Made by a program: the position numbers and the translations under genes. Below are positions 27,014 to 35,638 of a DNA stretch of 64,000 nucleotides, piece by piece. This DNA is from Streptomyces aurantiacus (lineage in GTDB: Bacteria > Actinomycetota > Actinomycetes > Streptomycetales > Streptomycetaceae): NCBI RefSeq assembly GCF_027107535.1, contig NZ_CP114283.1, forward strand, positions 6,076,001-6,140,000, read 5' to 3'. The stretch's first letter is position 1; each line of letters begins with the position of its first letter. The notes under the pieces are model-generated. The model made no database searches, was not told the DNA's origin, and worked only from the letters and a program-made list of their open reading frames with translations.

Positions 27014-27898
27014 ATGTCGGAACCAGTGCTTTCTGCGCAGCTGGGGGGCTGGTACGCCGCCGCCTGCGCGGAGCCGCCCCGCACCGCGAGGGGTCACCCG
27101 GCGGCCTCTCTGCAGGTCGAAGCCCACGCCGCCGGTGAGCGGATGACCCTCACGGCGACCGGCGAAGTGGACATCGACACCTACCCGTACCTGCAGCACG
27201 CCCTGCGCGCGGCCCTCACCGAATCGGTCCGCGGCGTGGATCTCGACCTCACCGGGGTCGACTTCTGCGACTGCTCCGGCCTCAACGTCCTGCTGCACGT
27301 CCGCCGACGCGCGCTGGCGGACGGCAAGACGGTCGTGATCCGGTCCGCGGGCCCCGCCGTCGAGCGGCTGCTCACCCTCACGGACACATCGTCACTGTTC
27401 GCGCCCGCCTCCGTTGCGGGCTCGGACAAGGAAGTCCGGGATCAGGACCCGCGGCCCGGCGCGACGCACAGCACCACCGAGGAGAGTCCGTTGTCCGACG
27501 ACGCCATCGACGCCGTCGAAACTGCCGACGCGGAGCAGGATCTGCGCGTCGAAGTCGTCCAGCTGAAGCGCGCCATGCAGACACGGCCGGTCATCGACCT
27601 GGCCCGCGGGGTCCTGATGGCCTCCTTCGGCCTGAGTCCCGAGGACGCGTGGAGCGTCCTGGTCACGGTCTCCCAGAACGCCAACATCAAACTGCACCAC
27701 CTCGCCGAGGGCACAGTGGCAGCCGTCCAGGGCGAGCCGCTGCCCGACTCCCTGCGGCAACAGCTGTCCGCGGCGGTCGCCGACCGGGTGACCTCCCGGT
27801 CCACAGCCGCCGACGCCACCGACGCCGGTACCGCCGAGCCGACCTTGCAGGTCACGCCCGTGGAGCCCGGGGACCTGTCACGGGAAACGGAGCCGTGA
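27014..27898 (+). CDS. STAS-ANTAR fusion protein
   Basis: Encodes 294 residues from ATG 27014 (GTG 26984 is possible but lies 3 bases after its GGAGGA). A STAS domain (about 35-140) has TATGEVDIDTYPYLQHAL and VDFCDCSGLNVLL; the conserved phosphorylatable Ser of anti-sigma antagonists falls in the CSGLN loop. An acidic linker leads to an ANTAR RNA-binding domain (about 183-245, VQLKRAMQTRPVIDLARGVLMASFG...SQNANIKLHHLAE). ANTAR proteins act as antiterminators on paired hairpins, so this fusion may link partner-switch signalling to transcript elongation (inference). Confidence 0.88.
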   Translation: MSEPVLSAQLGGWYAAACAEPPRTARGHPAASLQVEAHAAGERMTLTATGEVDIDTYPYLQHALRAALTESVRGVDLDLTGVDFCDCSGLNVLLHVRRRALADGKTVVIRSAGPAVERLLTLTDTSSLFAPASVAGSDKEVRDQDPRPGATHSTTEESPLSDDAIDAVETADAEQDLRVEVVQLKRAMQTRPVIDLARGVLMASFGLSPEDAWSVLVTVSQNANIKLHHLAEGTVAAVQGEPLPDSLRQQLSAAVADRVTSRSTAADATDAGTAEPTLQVTPVEPGDLSRETEP

Positions 27899-28084
27899 AC
27901 CCGGCACAGGAAGCGCGCCGGCCTCGTCGCCGCGGGCATGTACGTGGACAGGTTCTCCGGTCCGCCGAACATGACGGCCGCGAACGGCCAACTCACCGCG
28001 AGCCCCGACCCCGGCCCCGGCCCCGGCCCCGATCCGGCCACGCCGACCGTGCAGGACCGTACTGACCGTGCAGGACCGTACTGA
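27899..28084 (+). other. In-frame open stretch after the STAS-ANTAR stop
   Basis: The same frame stays open for 61 codons after the TGA at 27896-27898 with near-perfect third-position G/C. It could encode RKRAGLVAAGMYVDRFSGPP and then a Pro-Gly repeat before TGA 28082-28084. There is no ribosome site before ATG 27938. It may be a small gene, a decayed extension or chance. Confidence 0.3.
28045..28082 (+). repeat. Exact 19-bp tandem duplication
   Basis: GACCGTGCAGGACCGTACT occurs twice in direct tandem (28045-28063, 28064-28082), just after a CCCCGG-rich low-complexity run (about 28006-28032). Likely a recent slippage product. Confidence 0.9.
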
Positions 28085-28165
28085 ACGTCTCTGTCCGCAG
28101 GCGCGTATGACTTCGCGGCACCGCTCCACGGTGCGGGCGCGCCCGCCGGGAAGAGACGAGGCACG

Positions 28166-28375
28166 ATGACCGAACAGCGCTACCACGTCACAGGTATGAC
28201 CTGTGACCGCTGTGCCGACACGCTCGAATCGCGGATCGGCGGAGTCGTCGGGGTGGACCGCGTGGGAATCGACGTCGGCACCGGGTCGGTGACCGTGACC
28301 GGTGAGGCGTTCGACGGTTCGAAGGTCTGCGCCGCCATCGCGGACGCCGGTTTCGAGGTCGCCGCCGTGCTCTGA
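28166..28375 (+). CDS. HMA-domain copper chaperone (CopZ-like)
   Basis: Encodes 69 residues, one heavy-metal-associated domain with metal site GMTCDRCA (Cys14, Cys17), the ferredoxin-like alternation and a final GFEV strand. It would bind Cu(I) or a similar ion in the cytoplasm. A P-type ATPase usually neighbours such genes but is absent here. The gene directly precedes the convergent LacI regulator. Confidence 0.88.
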   Translation: MTEQRYHVTGMTCDRCADTLESRIGGVVGVDRVGIDVGTGSVTVTGEAFDGSKVCAAIADAGFEVAAVL

Positions 28376-28412
28376 CCCGCGGCCCTGTACGGCTTCGGGC
28401 CTCGGGCACCGG

Positions 28413-29477
28413 TCAGGACGGCCGTCGGTCGGCGCCCGGTCCCGGCGGTGCCGCGGTCGTGCCGCGCACTTCGAGGATGGGCGCGGTGAGGACGACCTGG
28501 GCGGGCCGGGCCGGGTCGGCGATCCGTTCGAGCAGGCACTGCGCGGCACGGCGGCCGACGTCGTGGCCCGCGCTGTCCACGGTGGTGAGCCAGAGGTGCC
28601 GCAGCCGGGCGAGGTAGGTGTTGTCGTAACCGACGAGGGAGATGTCCCGCGGCACCCGCAGTCCGAGCTCCTCGGCGGCCGACAGCGCGCCGACGCAGGC
28701 GATGTCGTTGAAGGCGAACACGGCAGTGGGCCGCCGAGGTGCGCTGAGCAGGCGGACCGTGGCCCGGTAACCGCCCTCCTCGGTCAGGTCGCCCTGTTCC
28801 ACGACCGCGGAGTCGGCCAGTCCGTGCTCACGCATCACGGTCTCGAAGCTGCGGCGACGCAGTTCGCCGACCATCCCCTGCCCGGCGATGTGGGCGATGC
28901 GCCGGTGACCGAGCCCGATGAGGTGTTCGGTGGCGAGACGGGCACCGTACTCGTCGTCGTTGGCGACGATGTCCGCGCGGGGCAGCACCGGCTCACGGGC
29001 ACCCGCGACGACGGTCGGCAACTGCCCTGCCGCCGTGCGCAGCGCCTCGGGACCGGGCAGCGTCCCGACCGCGACGAGGCCGTCGACCCGCAGGTGCGTG
29101 AACGTGCGGGTGAGGTCCTCGCCGAGCCGCCGGTTCAGGTGGCCGTCGGCCAGCAGCATGTGCAGGCCGCGGGCGTCCAGCACGGAGTTCAGGCCGTCCA
29201 GCAGCTCCACGAACCAGGGGTTGCGCATGTCGTTCAGGAGCACGCCCACCATGGGGGTGCCCCCTGAGCGGGCGTGATCGAGGGCCTCGGGGTGTGCGCG
29301 CCGCTCGCTGAGGCTGCGGGCGGCGGCGTTGGGCCGGTAGCCGAGCTCCTCGACGGCGGCCAGCACGGCCTGCCGTTTCTCGGGGCGGACCCGGTCGGAA
29401 CCCCGCAGCACGAGCGAGACCAGGGATTTCGACACTCCGGCCCGGTCGGCGACATCACGGATCGTCGGTGGTCTCAT
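28413..29477 (-). CDS. LacI-family transcriptional regulator
   Basis: Encodes 354 residues. The HTH and hinge are MRPPTIRDVADRAGVSKSLVSLVLRG...LGYRPNAAARSLS (about 1-60), followed by a periplasmic-binding-protein-type effector domain (about 75-335) starting GVLLNDMRNPWFVELLDGL. It is divergent from a Gfo/Idh/MocA dehydrogenase, and a palindrome over that promoter is the likely operator. A sugar or polyol ligand is expected. An extra loop (about 62-72, rich in Arg/Glu/His) separates hinge and effector domain. Confidence 0.92.
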   Translation of the reverse strand: MRPPTIRDVADRAGVSKSLVSLVLRGSDRVRPEKRQAVLAAVEELGYRPNAAARSLSERRAHPEALDHARSGGTPMVGVLLNDMRNPWFVELLDGLNSVLDARGLHMLLADGHLNRRLGEDLTRTFTHLRVDGLVAVGTLPGPEALRTAAGQLPTVVAGAREPVLPRADIVANDDEYGARLATEHLIGLGHRRIAHIAGQGMVGELRRRSFETVMREHGLADSAVVEQGDLTEEGGYRATVRLLSAPRRPTAVFAFNDIACVGALSAAEELGLRVPRDISLVGYDNTYLARLRHLWLTTVDSAGHDVGRRAAQCLLERIADPARPAQVVLTAPILEVRGTTAAPPGPGADRRPS

Positions 29478-29519
29478 GAAATGGACCGTTCCACAGAGTC
29501 CACCGCTTAGTCAAAGGGG

Positions 29520-29548
29520 TTGACACCTGGTGTTACGGACTCCAGTGT
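29520..29548 (+). promoter_or_regulatory. Promoter and operator of the dehydrogenase gene
   Basis: TTGACA (29520-29525), 17 bp and CAGTGT (29543-29548) form the promoter. A palindrome ACACC-T-GGTGT (29523-29533) overlaps the -35, consistent with repression by the divergent LacI protein, which starts 43 bp away on the other strand. Confidence 0.6.
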
Positions 29549-29588
29549 GAGCCGGAATGGTTCTGGACCGATCCAAAGAAGGACAGTC

Positions 29589-30749
29589 ATGGGAAGTACG
29601 CTCGGCGTCGCCGTCGTGGGGTTCGGCTGGATGGGGCGGGTGCACACCCAGGCGTACGCACGCGTGCCGCACCACTTCCCGGGACTTGCCGTACGGCCCG
29701 AACTGATCGCCGTCGCCGACGAGGTACCCGGCCGCGCCGAGGAGGCCACCGAGCAGTACGGCTTCGCCACGGCCGCCCGGGACTGGCGGGAGGTCGCCGC
29801 CGACCCCCGGGTCCAGGCCGTGAGCGTCGCCGCCCCCAACTTCCTGCACCGTGAGATCGGCGTCGCCATGGCCGAGGCGGGCAAGCACCTGTGGATCGAG
29901 AAGCCGGTCGGCCTCACGGCCCAGGACGCGCGGGCCGTCGCGGACGCCGTCACCAAGGCCGGTGTCCAGGGCACGGTCGGCTTCAACTACCGCAACGCGC
30001 CTGCCGTCGCGGCCGCACGCGAGCTGGTCGCCGCCGGGGAGATCGGCACGGTCACGCACGTCCGCATCCGCCTCTTCAGCGACTACGCCGCCCACCCCGA
30101 GGGCGCCCTGACCTGGCGGTACGAGCGGGAGCGCGGAGGCAGCGGAGTGCTGGGCGACCTCGCCTCGCACGGCGTGGACCTGGCTCGCTTCCTGCTCGGC
30201 GAGATCGCGTCACTGACCGCCGACACGGCCGTCTTCGTTCCCGAACGGGCCCGGCCCACCGGCGCCACGGCCGGTCACACCCGCTCCACCAGCGGCGAGT
30301 TGGGCCCGGTCGAGAACGAGGACTACGTGTCCTGCCTGCTGCGCTTCGCCTCCGGCGCCCGCGGGGTCCTGGAGGCCTCCCGGGTCTCGGTCGGCGAACA
30401 GAACAACTACGGCTTCGAGATCCACGGCACCAGGGGCGCGGTCTCCTGGGACTTCCGTCGTATGGGTGAACTGGGCGTCAGCCGCGGTACGTCGTACCAG
30501 GACCAGCCGGTCAGCACCCTGTACGTCGGCCCCGGACACGGCGAGTACAGCGCCTTCCAGCCGGGCGCGGCCAACAGCATGGGCTACGACGACCTCAAGG
30601 TCATCGAGGCGTACAACTTCCTGCGCTCGGTCGCCGAGGGCACCCCCTACGGCGCCACCCTGGACGACGCCGTCCACAGCGCGGCCGCCCTGGACGCCAT
30701 GGCACGCTCCGCCGAGCAGGGCATCTGGGTGAGTCCGGCGGGCGGATGA
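29589..30749 (+). CDS. Gfo/Idh/MocA-family dehydrogenase
   Basis: Encodes 386 residues from ATG 29589 with AAGGA upstream. The N-terminal NAD(P) Rossmann fold has VAVVGFGWMGRVH, and the EKPVG catalytic-lysine motif is at HLWIEKPVGLT. A C-terminal beta-sheet domain (about 130-380) binds substrate, with the GGSGVLGDLASHGVDLARFL helix typical of inositol/glucose-fructose oxidoreductase relatives. It probably oxidises a sugar or cyclitol. The divergent LacI regulator supports a carbohydrate role. Confidence 0.9.
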   Translation: MGSTLGVAVVGFGWMGRVHTQAYARVPHHFPGLAVRPELIAVADEVPGRAEEATEQYGFATAARDWREVAADPRVQAVSVAAPNFLHREIGVAMAEAGKHLWIEKPVGLTAQDARAVADAVTKAGVQGTVGFNYRNAPAVAAARELVAAGEIGTVTHVRIRLFSDYAAHPEGALTWRYERERGGSGVLGDLASHGVDLARFLLGEIASLTADTAVFVPERARPTGATAGHTRSTSGELGPVENEDYVSCLLRFASGARGVLEASRVSVGEQNNYGFEIHGTRGAVSWDFRRMGELGVSRGTSYQDQPVSTLYVGPGHGEYSAFQPGAANSMGYDDLKVIEAYNFLRSVAEGTPYGATLDDAVHSAAALDAMARSAEQGIWVSPAGG

Positions 30750-30822
30750 GTTTGGCATAGTCGCGCGGTACGTGCCACCACGAGCCGCGGGCCTGCGTGA
30801 TCGTCAGTAGGATTGCCTGCTC

Positions 30823-31497
30823 ATGGACACACGTGCGGTGAACGAGATGATCGCTGTGCCGCCGGGGCAGGTCACGCTGTCGGACCGGCGGACGCAGCGC
30901 AGTTGGTCCGTCGAACTCGCGCCCTACCGGCTCGGGGCCTTCCCGGTCACGCAGGCGCTGTACGCACGGGTCACGGGCGGGCGGCCGAGCGCCGCCGACG
31001 GCGACCGCCTGCCCGTCGAGGGTGTCTCCTGGTGGGACGCGGTCCGGTTCTGCAACGCCCTGTCGCGGCGCGAAGGGCTGACCCCCGCCTACTCCATCCA
31101 TGCCGACGGCGAGGGCATCGACTGGGACACGGCCGCCGACGGCTACCGGCTTCCCACCGAGGCCGAGTGGGAGCACGGCTGCCGCGCCGGCACGCCGGGT
31201 CCGCGTTACGGGCCGCTCGACGAGATCGCCTGGTACCGCGACAACTCCCAGGAACGCGTCCACGACGTGGGCGGCAAGCGGCCCAATCCCTGGGGCCTGC
31301 ACGACATGCTGGGCAACGTCTGGGACTGGTGCTGGGACGTCTACGACGCCGAGGTCTACGGCACCTACCGGGTGCTGCGGGGCGGCGGGTGGTTCGACGA
31401 GCACTGGAGCTGCCGGGCGTCCGCGCGGCGCCGCAGCCACCCGAGTTACCAGGTGGACGACGTGGGGTTCCGCGTCGCCCGTACCGTGGCGCGCTGA
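30823..31497 (+). CDS. SUMF1/EgtB/PvdO-fold protein
   Basis: Encodes 224 residues. FGE-sulfatase-like fold: LAPYRLGAFPVTQALYARV, LPVEGVSWWDAVRFCNALS, YRLPTEAEWEHGCRAG, GLHDMLGNVWDWCWD and VLRGGGWFDEHWSCRASARR. A true formylglycine-generating enzyme has two active-site cysteines in a GS..C....C segment; here only one Cys is kept (WSCRAS). Activity as FGE is therefore unlikely, and it may be a related oxidase or non-catalytic protein. No sulfatase gene is near. Confidence 0.85.
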   Translation: MDTRAVNEMIAVPPGQVTLSDRRTQRSWSVELAPYRLGAFPVTQALYARVTGGRPSAADGDRLPVEGVSWWDAVRFCNALSRREGLTPAYSIHADGEGIDWDTAADGYRLPTEAEWEHGCRAGTPGPRYGPLDEIAWYRDNSQERVHDVGGKRPNPWGLHDMLGNVWDWCWDVYDAEVYGTYRVLRGGGWFDEHWSCRASARRRSHPSYQVDDVGFRVARTVAR

Positions 31498-31644
31498 TCC
31501 GTCTGCCCGGTACGGGTTCCCGGCCCCGGCGCCTCGGAGCGGCCGCGGCCGCTCCGCCACGAGCCGGGCCGGTTCGCGTGCGCGGGGGCAACTGACCCCC
31601 GTTCACCCTTTCGTGCGACAGCCTCGGGCTGACAGACTCCGGAG

Positions 31645-33048
31645 GTGCGCGACTTCGACTTGCTAGTCATCGGATCCGGCCCGGGCGGCCAGAAGGCCGC
31701 CATCGCCGCGGCCAAGCTCGGCCGCCGGGTCGCCGTCGTCGACCGCCCCGACATGGTCGGCGGGGTCTCCATCCACACCGGGACCATCCCCTCGAAAACG
31801 CTGCGCGAGGCGGTCCTCTATCTCACCGGTCTCACGCAGCGGGACCTGTACGGCCAGAGCTACCGGCTCAAGGAGGACATCACCGTCGCCGACCTGACCG
31901 CGCGCACCCAGCACGTGGTCAGCCGCGAGGTCGACGTCATCCGCAACCAGCTGTCCCGCAACCACGTCTCGCTGTTCGCCGGCACCGGCCGCTTCGTCGA
32001 CGACCACACCGTCGCACTGCGCGAAGTGACCGGCCACGACCGGATGGTCAGCGCGGACACGATCGTCATCGCGACCGGCACGAGGCCTGCCAGGCCGGCC
32101 ACCGTCGAGTTCGACGAGCGGACCGTCCTGGACTCCGACAACGTTCTCAACCTGGAGCGCGTGCCCCGCTCCATGGTCATCGTCGGGGCCGGCGTGATCG
32201 GCATGGAGTACGCCTCCATGTTCGCCGCCCTCGGCAGCAAGATCACCGTGGTCGAACAGCGCCCCGGGATGCTCGACTTCTGCGACGTCGAGGTGATCGA
32301 GTCACTCAAGTACCACCTCAGGGACCTCGCCGTCACCTTCCGCTTCGGCGAGACGGTCGCCGCGGTCGAGCGCCATCCGCGGGGCACGCTCACCATCCTG
32401 GAGAGCGGCAAGAAGATCCCGGCCGACGCCGTGATGTACTCCGCGGGCCGGCAGGGCCTCACCGACGAACTGGACCTCGACAAGGCCGGCCTGTCCGCCG
32501 ACCGGCGCGGCCGGATCACGGTCGACGAGCACTACCGCACCGAAGTGCCGCACATCTACGCCGTCGGTGACGTCATCGGCTTCCCGGCGCTCGCCGCGAC
32601 CTCGATGGAACAGGGGCGTACGGCGGCGTACCACGCGTGCGGCGAGCCGGTGAACCGCATGCACGACCTCCAGCCGATCGGCATCTACACCATCCCGGAG
32701 ATCAGCTTCATCGGGCGGACCGAGGACCAGCTCACCGAGGACCGCGTGCCCTTCGAGGTCGGCATCTCCCGCTACCGCGAACTGGCCCGGGGCCAGATCA
32801 TCGGCGACTCGCACGGCATGCTCAAGCTGCTCGTCTCCCCCGACGACCGGAAACTGCTCGGCGTGCACTGCTTCGGCACGGGTGCCACCGAGCTAATCCA
32901 CATCGGTCAGTCCGTGATGGGCTGCGGCGGCACGGTCGACTATCTCGTCGACGCCGTCTTCAACTACCCGACCCTCGCGGAGTCCTACAAGGTCGCCGCG
33001 CTCGACGCCACCAACAAGATCCGCCAGATCGACCGGCTCAGGGACTGA
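31645..33048 (+). CDS. sthA: Soluble NAD(P) transhydrogenase
   Basis: Encodes 467 residues from GTG 31645, which is exactly 7 bases after CAGACT, a leaderless layout. The FAD motif [18 protein letters not shown] is followed by [13 protein letters not shown]. The disulfide pair of lipoamide dehydrogenases is absent, as in SthA, which moves hydride between NADPH and NAD+. The NAD motif [17 protein letters not shown] and C-terminal [15 protein letters not shown] agree with SthA. Cytosolic flavoprotein that balances NADPH. Confidence 0.93.
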   Translation: MRDFDLLVIGSGPGGQKAAIAAAKLGRRVAVVDRPDMVGGVSIHTGTIPSKTLREAVLYLTGLTQRDLYGQSYRLKEDITVADLTARTQHVVSREVDVIRNQLSRNHVSLFAGTGRFVDDHTVALREVTGHDRMVSADTIVIATGTRPARPATVEFDERTVLDSDNVLNLERVPRSMVIVGAGVIGMEYASMFAALGSKITVVEQRPGMLDFCDVEVIESLKYHLRDLAVTFRFGETVAAVERHPRGTLTILESGKKIPADAVMYSAGRQGLTDELDLDKAGLSADRRGRITVDEHYRTEVPHIYAVGDVIGFPALAATSMEQGRTAAYHACGEPVNRMHDLQPIGIYTIPEISFIGRTEDQLTEDRVPFEVGISRYRELARGQIIGDSHGMLKLLVSPDDRKLLGVHCFGTGATELIHIGQSVMGCGGTVDYLVDAVFNYPTLAESYKVAALDATNKIRQIDRLRD

Positions 33049-33145
33049 CCTGCGGCGCTGGTGGGTACCGAACTCTCACCAGCGCCCCACAGATCCCGCA
33101 GGGGACCTGCGTCCCCATCGGCAGTCGAGAGCATAAGCTCGACGG

Positions 33146-33766
33146 GTGGCCAAGTACTTCGACGTTCATCCCGAGAATCCCCAGCAGCGAACCCTCACCC
33201 ATGTCGCCGACTCCATCCGTGACGGTGCGCTCGTCGTGTACCCCACGGACTCCTGCTTCGCGCTGGGATGCCAGTTGGGCAGCCGTGACGGCATCGACCG
33301 GATCCGCTCCATCCGCCGGCTCGACGACCGTCACCACTTCACGCTCGTGTGCCAGAACTTCGCGCAGCTCGGCCAGTTCGTGCACATCGACAACGACGTG
33401 TTCCGGGCCATCAAGGCGTCCACGCCCGGCAGTTACACCTTCATCCTTCCCGCGACCAGGGAAGTCCCGCGCAAGCTCCTCCACCCGAAGAAGAAGACGG
33501 TCGGCGTTCGCATCCCCGACCACACGGTCGCCCAGGCCCTGCTCGCAGAGCTCGGCGAGCCGCTCCTGTCCAGCACCCTCCTGCTGCCCGACGAGGAGGA
33601 ACCGATGACCCAGGGCTGGGAGATCAAGGAGCGGCTGGACCATGTCGTGGACGCGGTGGTCGACTCCGGGGACTGCGGCACCGAGCCGACGACGGTCATC
33701 GACTTCTCCAGCGGCGAGGCCGAGATCGTACGCAAGGGAGCGGGCGACGTCTCGCGGTTCGGATGA
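33146..33766 (+). CDS. YciO/Sua5/TsaC-family protein
   Basis: Encodes 206 residues from GTG 33146, with TAAGCT ending 7 bases before it. The YrdC-type fold is clear: GALVVYPTDSCFALGCQ, RHHFTLVCQNFAQLGQFV, PGSYTFILPAT and KKKTVGVRIPDH. It is closest to the YciO branch, whose true role is unclear; Sua5/TsaC make threonylcarbamoyl-AMP for tRNA t6A37. Housekeeping t6A synthesis is normally done by a separate tsaC gene, so this is likely the paralog. Confidence 0.88.
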   Translation: MAKYFDVHPENPQQRTLTHVADSIRDGALVVYPTDSCFALGCQLGSRDGIDRIRSIRRLDDRHHFTLVCQNFAQLGQFVHIDNDVFRAIKASTPGSYTFILPATREVPRKLLHPKKKTVGVRIPDHTVAQALLAELGEPLLSSTLLLPDEEEPMTQGWEIKERLDHVVDAVVDSGDCGTEPTTVIDFSSGEAEIVRKGAGDVSRFG

Positions 33767-33985
33767 CCTGTCGCCCAGCGATACGGCTGACGGTGGAGCC
33801 GCCCCGGCCTTCGGCATGCGGCCGACGCACGGGGGCCGGGCGGAAGCGGCCGGGACATGTCGGGGAGCGCCGAAGCGTTCGCCGTACAGCATGGGTCCCA
33901 TGACCGTCCCCCTCCGGCTTCTTCGCCGTACTGCCCGTGGTGTCCGGCCGTCCGCGGGCGGCGGCCGTGCGCGGCGAGGCATCAC

Positions 33986-34780
33986 GTGACGCCGTGGGAG
34001 GCCATTGCCGTGTTCGTCGCGGGCGTGTGCGCGGGTGGCGTCAACACCGTCGTGGGGTCCGGGACCCTCATCACCTTTCCCGTGCTGCTCGCCACCGGAC
34101 TGTCGCCCGTCACCGCCACGGTCTCGAACGCGCTCGGTCTGGTCCCCGGCGCCGTCAGCGGCGCCTTCGGCTACCGGAAGGAACTGCGCGGCCAGCGGCG
34201 GCGCATCCTGAAACTGGGCGTCGGCGCCCTGCTGGGCGGCTTCACGGGCGCCACCCTCCTGCTGGCCCTGCCCGCGTCGGCGTTCGAGAAGATCGTCCCG
34301 GTCGTGGTGGGCCTCGCCCTCGTGCTGGTCGCGTTCCAGCCGCTGATCACCAGGCGTCTGCGCCGTCGCCGCGCGTCGGCCACCGTCGGTGCGCCGGGCC
34401 CGGACGACCGCGCCCCCGGCCGGGGCGACGGTGGCCCGCTGCTGTTCGTCGGCCTGGCCCTCGCGAGCGTCTACGGCGGCTACTTCGCGGCAGCGCAGGG
34501 GATCATCTACATGTCCCTGATGGGGGTGCTCCTGGACGAGACGCTGCAACGCCTCACGGCCGTCAAGAACGTCCTCGTCGCCGTCGTCAACACCGTCGCC
34601 GCGACCTTCTTCCTCTTCGTCGCGGACTTCGACTGGACGGCCGTCGCACTGATCGCCGTGGGCTCCGCGCTCGGCGGGCAGCTCGGGGCGGTGGTCGGCC
34701 GCCGTTTCAGCCCCGTGGTCCTGCGCGCCCTCATCGTGACGATCGGCACCGTCGCGCTCGTCCAGCTGCTGCTCCGCTGA
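33986..34780 (+). CDS. TauE/SafE-family membrane permease
   Basis: Encodes 264 residues from GTG 33986, 7 bases after GAGG. Eight hydrophobic helices form two halves. The family pattern is seen in GGVNTVVGSGTLITFPVLLATGLSPVTATVSNALGLVPG and in the second half LASVYGGYFAAAQGIIYMSLMG. These proteins are thought to export or import sulfite, sulfoacetate or other organic anions. No regulator or sulfur genes are adjacent, so the substrate is open. Confidence 0.88.
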   Translation: MTPWEAIAVFVAGVCAGGVNTVVGSGTLITFPVLLATGLSPVTATVSNALGLVPGAVSGAFGYRKELRGQRRRILKLGVGALLGGFTGATLLLALPASAFEKIVPVVVGLALVLVAFQPLITRRLRRRRASATVGAPGPDDRAPGRGDGGPLLFVGLALASVYGGYFAAAQGIIYMSLMGVLLDETLQRLTAVKNVLVAVVNTVAATFFLFVADFDWTAVALIAVGSALGGQLGAVVGRRFSPVVLRALIVTIGTVALVQLLLR

Positions 34781-34854
34781 GCGCCTGTCCGCCCCCGCAC
34801 CGTTGGCGCTCGGTGCGCCGCCCCTCAAGGACGGCGCCCGACCGCCACGTACGC

Positions 34855-35532
34855 CTACCCGGCTGAGGCGCCCGCGCTGAACGGTCCTTCCAGCGCCGCC
34901 CACTGCAACAGCATGATGGTCTTCGCGTCGGCGATCTCGCCGGTGCGGATCATGCCCAGGGCCTGGCGGAAGGGCAGTTCGACGGTTTCGATGTCCTCGC
35001 CCTCCTCGTCCAGCCCACCGCCCTCGTGGGTCCGCGTGGCCGGACCGTAGGAGGCCGCGTAGAAGGTCAGGCACTCGGTGACCGAGCCCGGGCTCATGTA
35101 GACGTCGAAGACCCGCTGGACCTCACCGACCGTGTGTCCGGTCTCCTCGATGGCCTCACGCCGTACCGCCACCTCCGGATGCTCGTCGTCCTCGTCCAGC
35201 AGGCCCCCCGCCGTCTCGACGAGCATGCCGTCGGGATGGCCGTTGACGTACGCGGGGTAGCGGAACTGCCGGGTCAGCAGCACGGTTTCGCGTTCGGTGT
35301 CGTACAGCAGGATGGTCGCGCCGTTGCCGCGGTCGTGCGTCTCGCGCTCCTGGGTGGACCAGGTGCCGTCGGCCTGCTGGATGTCGAACGTCGTGGTGCG
35401 CTCCACGTACCAGTGGCAGGACAGCAGGGTCACGTCCCGCACCTTGACCCGGGGGTTTCCGGTCAGGTCCAGGCCGACCCGGTCGAGTCCGGTACGGCCC
35501 CTGCGGTCGGGGGTGTCGATGCCCGCGGTCAT
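34855..35532 (-). CDS. Nudix hydrolase, NudK-like (nucleoside-diphosphate sugar)
   Basis: Encodes 225 residues from ATG 35532; a start at 35613 would add an unconserved 27-residue leader. The Nudix box runs from GLLDEDDEHPEV through RREAIEETGHTVGEV with the catalytic Glu pair. Flanking segments DRGNGATILLYDTERETVLLTRQFRYPAYVNGHPDG and YMSPGSVTECLTFYAA closely follow E. coli NudK, a GDP-mannose pyrophosphatase. Cytosolic; substrate in this organism inferred. Confidence 0.85.
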   Translation of the reverse strand: MTAGIDTPDRRGRTGLDRVGLDLTGNPRVKVRDVTLLSCHWYVERTTTFDIQQADGTWSTQERETHDRGNGATILLYDTERETVLLTRQFRYPAYVNGHPDGMLVETAGGLLDEDDEHPEVAVRREAIEETGHTVGEVQRVFDVYMSPGSVTECLTFYAASYGPATRTHEGGGLDEEGEDIETVELPFRQALGMIRTGEIADAKTIMLLQWAALEGPFSAGASAG

Positions 35533-35638
35533 CGTGCACCGGCCGGAGCAGGGGCCCAGGTGAGGGCGGAGGTCGTGCGGGTGGAACCAGTCGTCATGCC
35601 CTGCTTCTACCATCTTGGCCCCACCCGTGTCAGGCCTG

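Noticed and set aside
33038..35074. 678-residue open frame on the minus strand across three plus genes
   Set aside because: It covers YciO, TauE/SafE and part of the Nudix region in antisense, without domain or codon bias.
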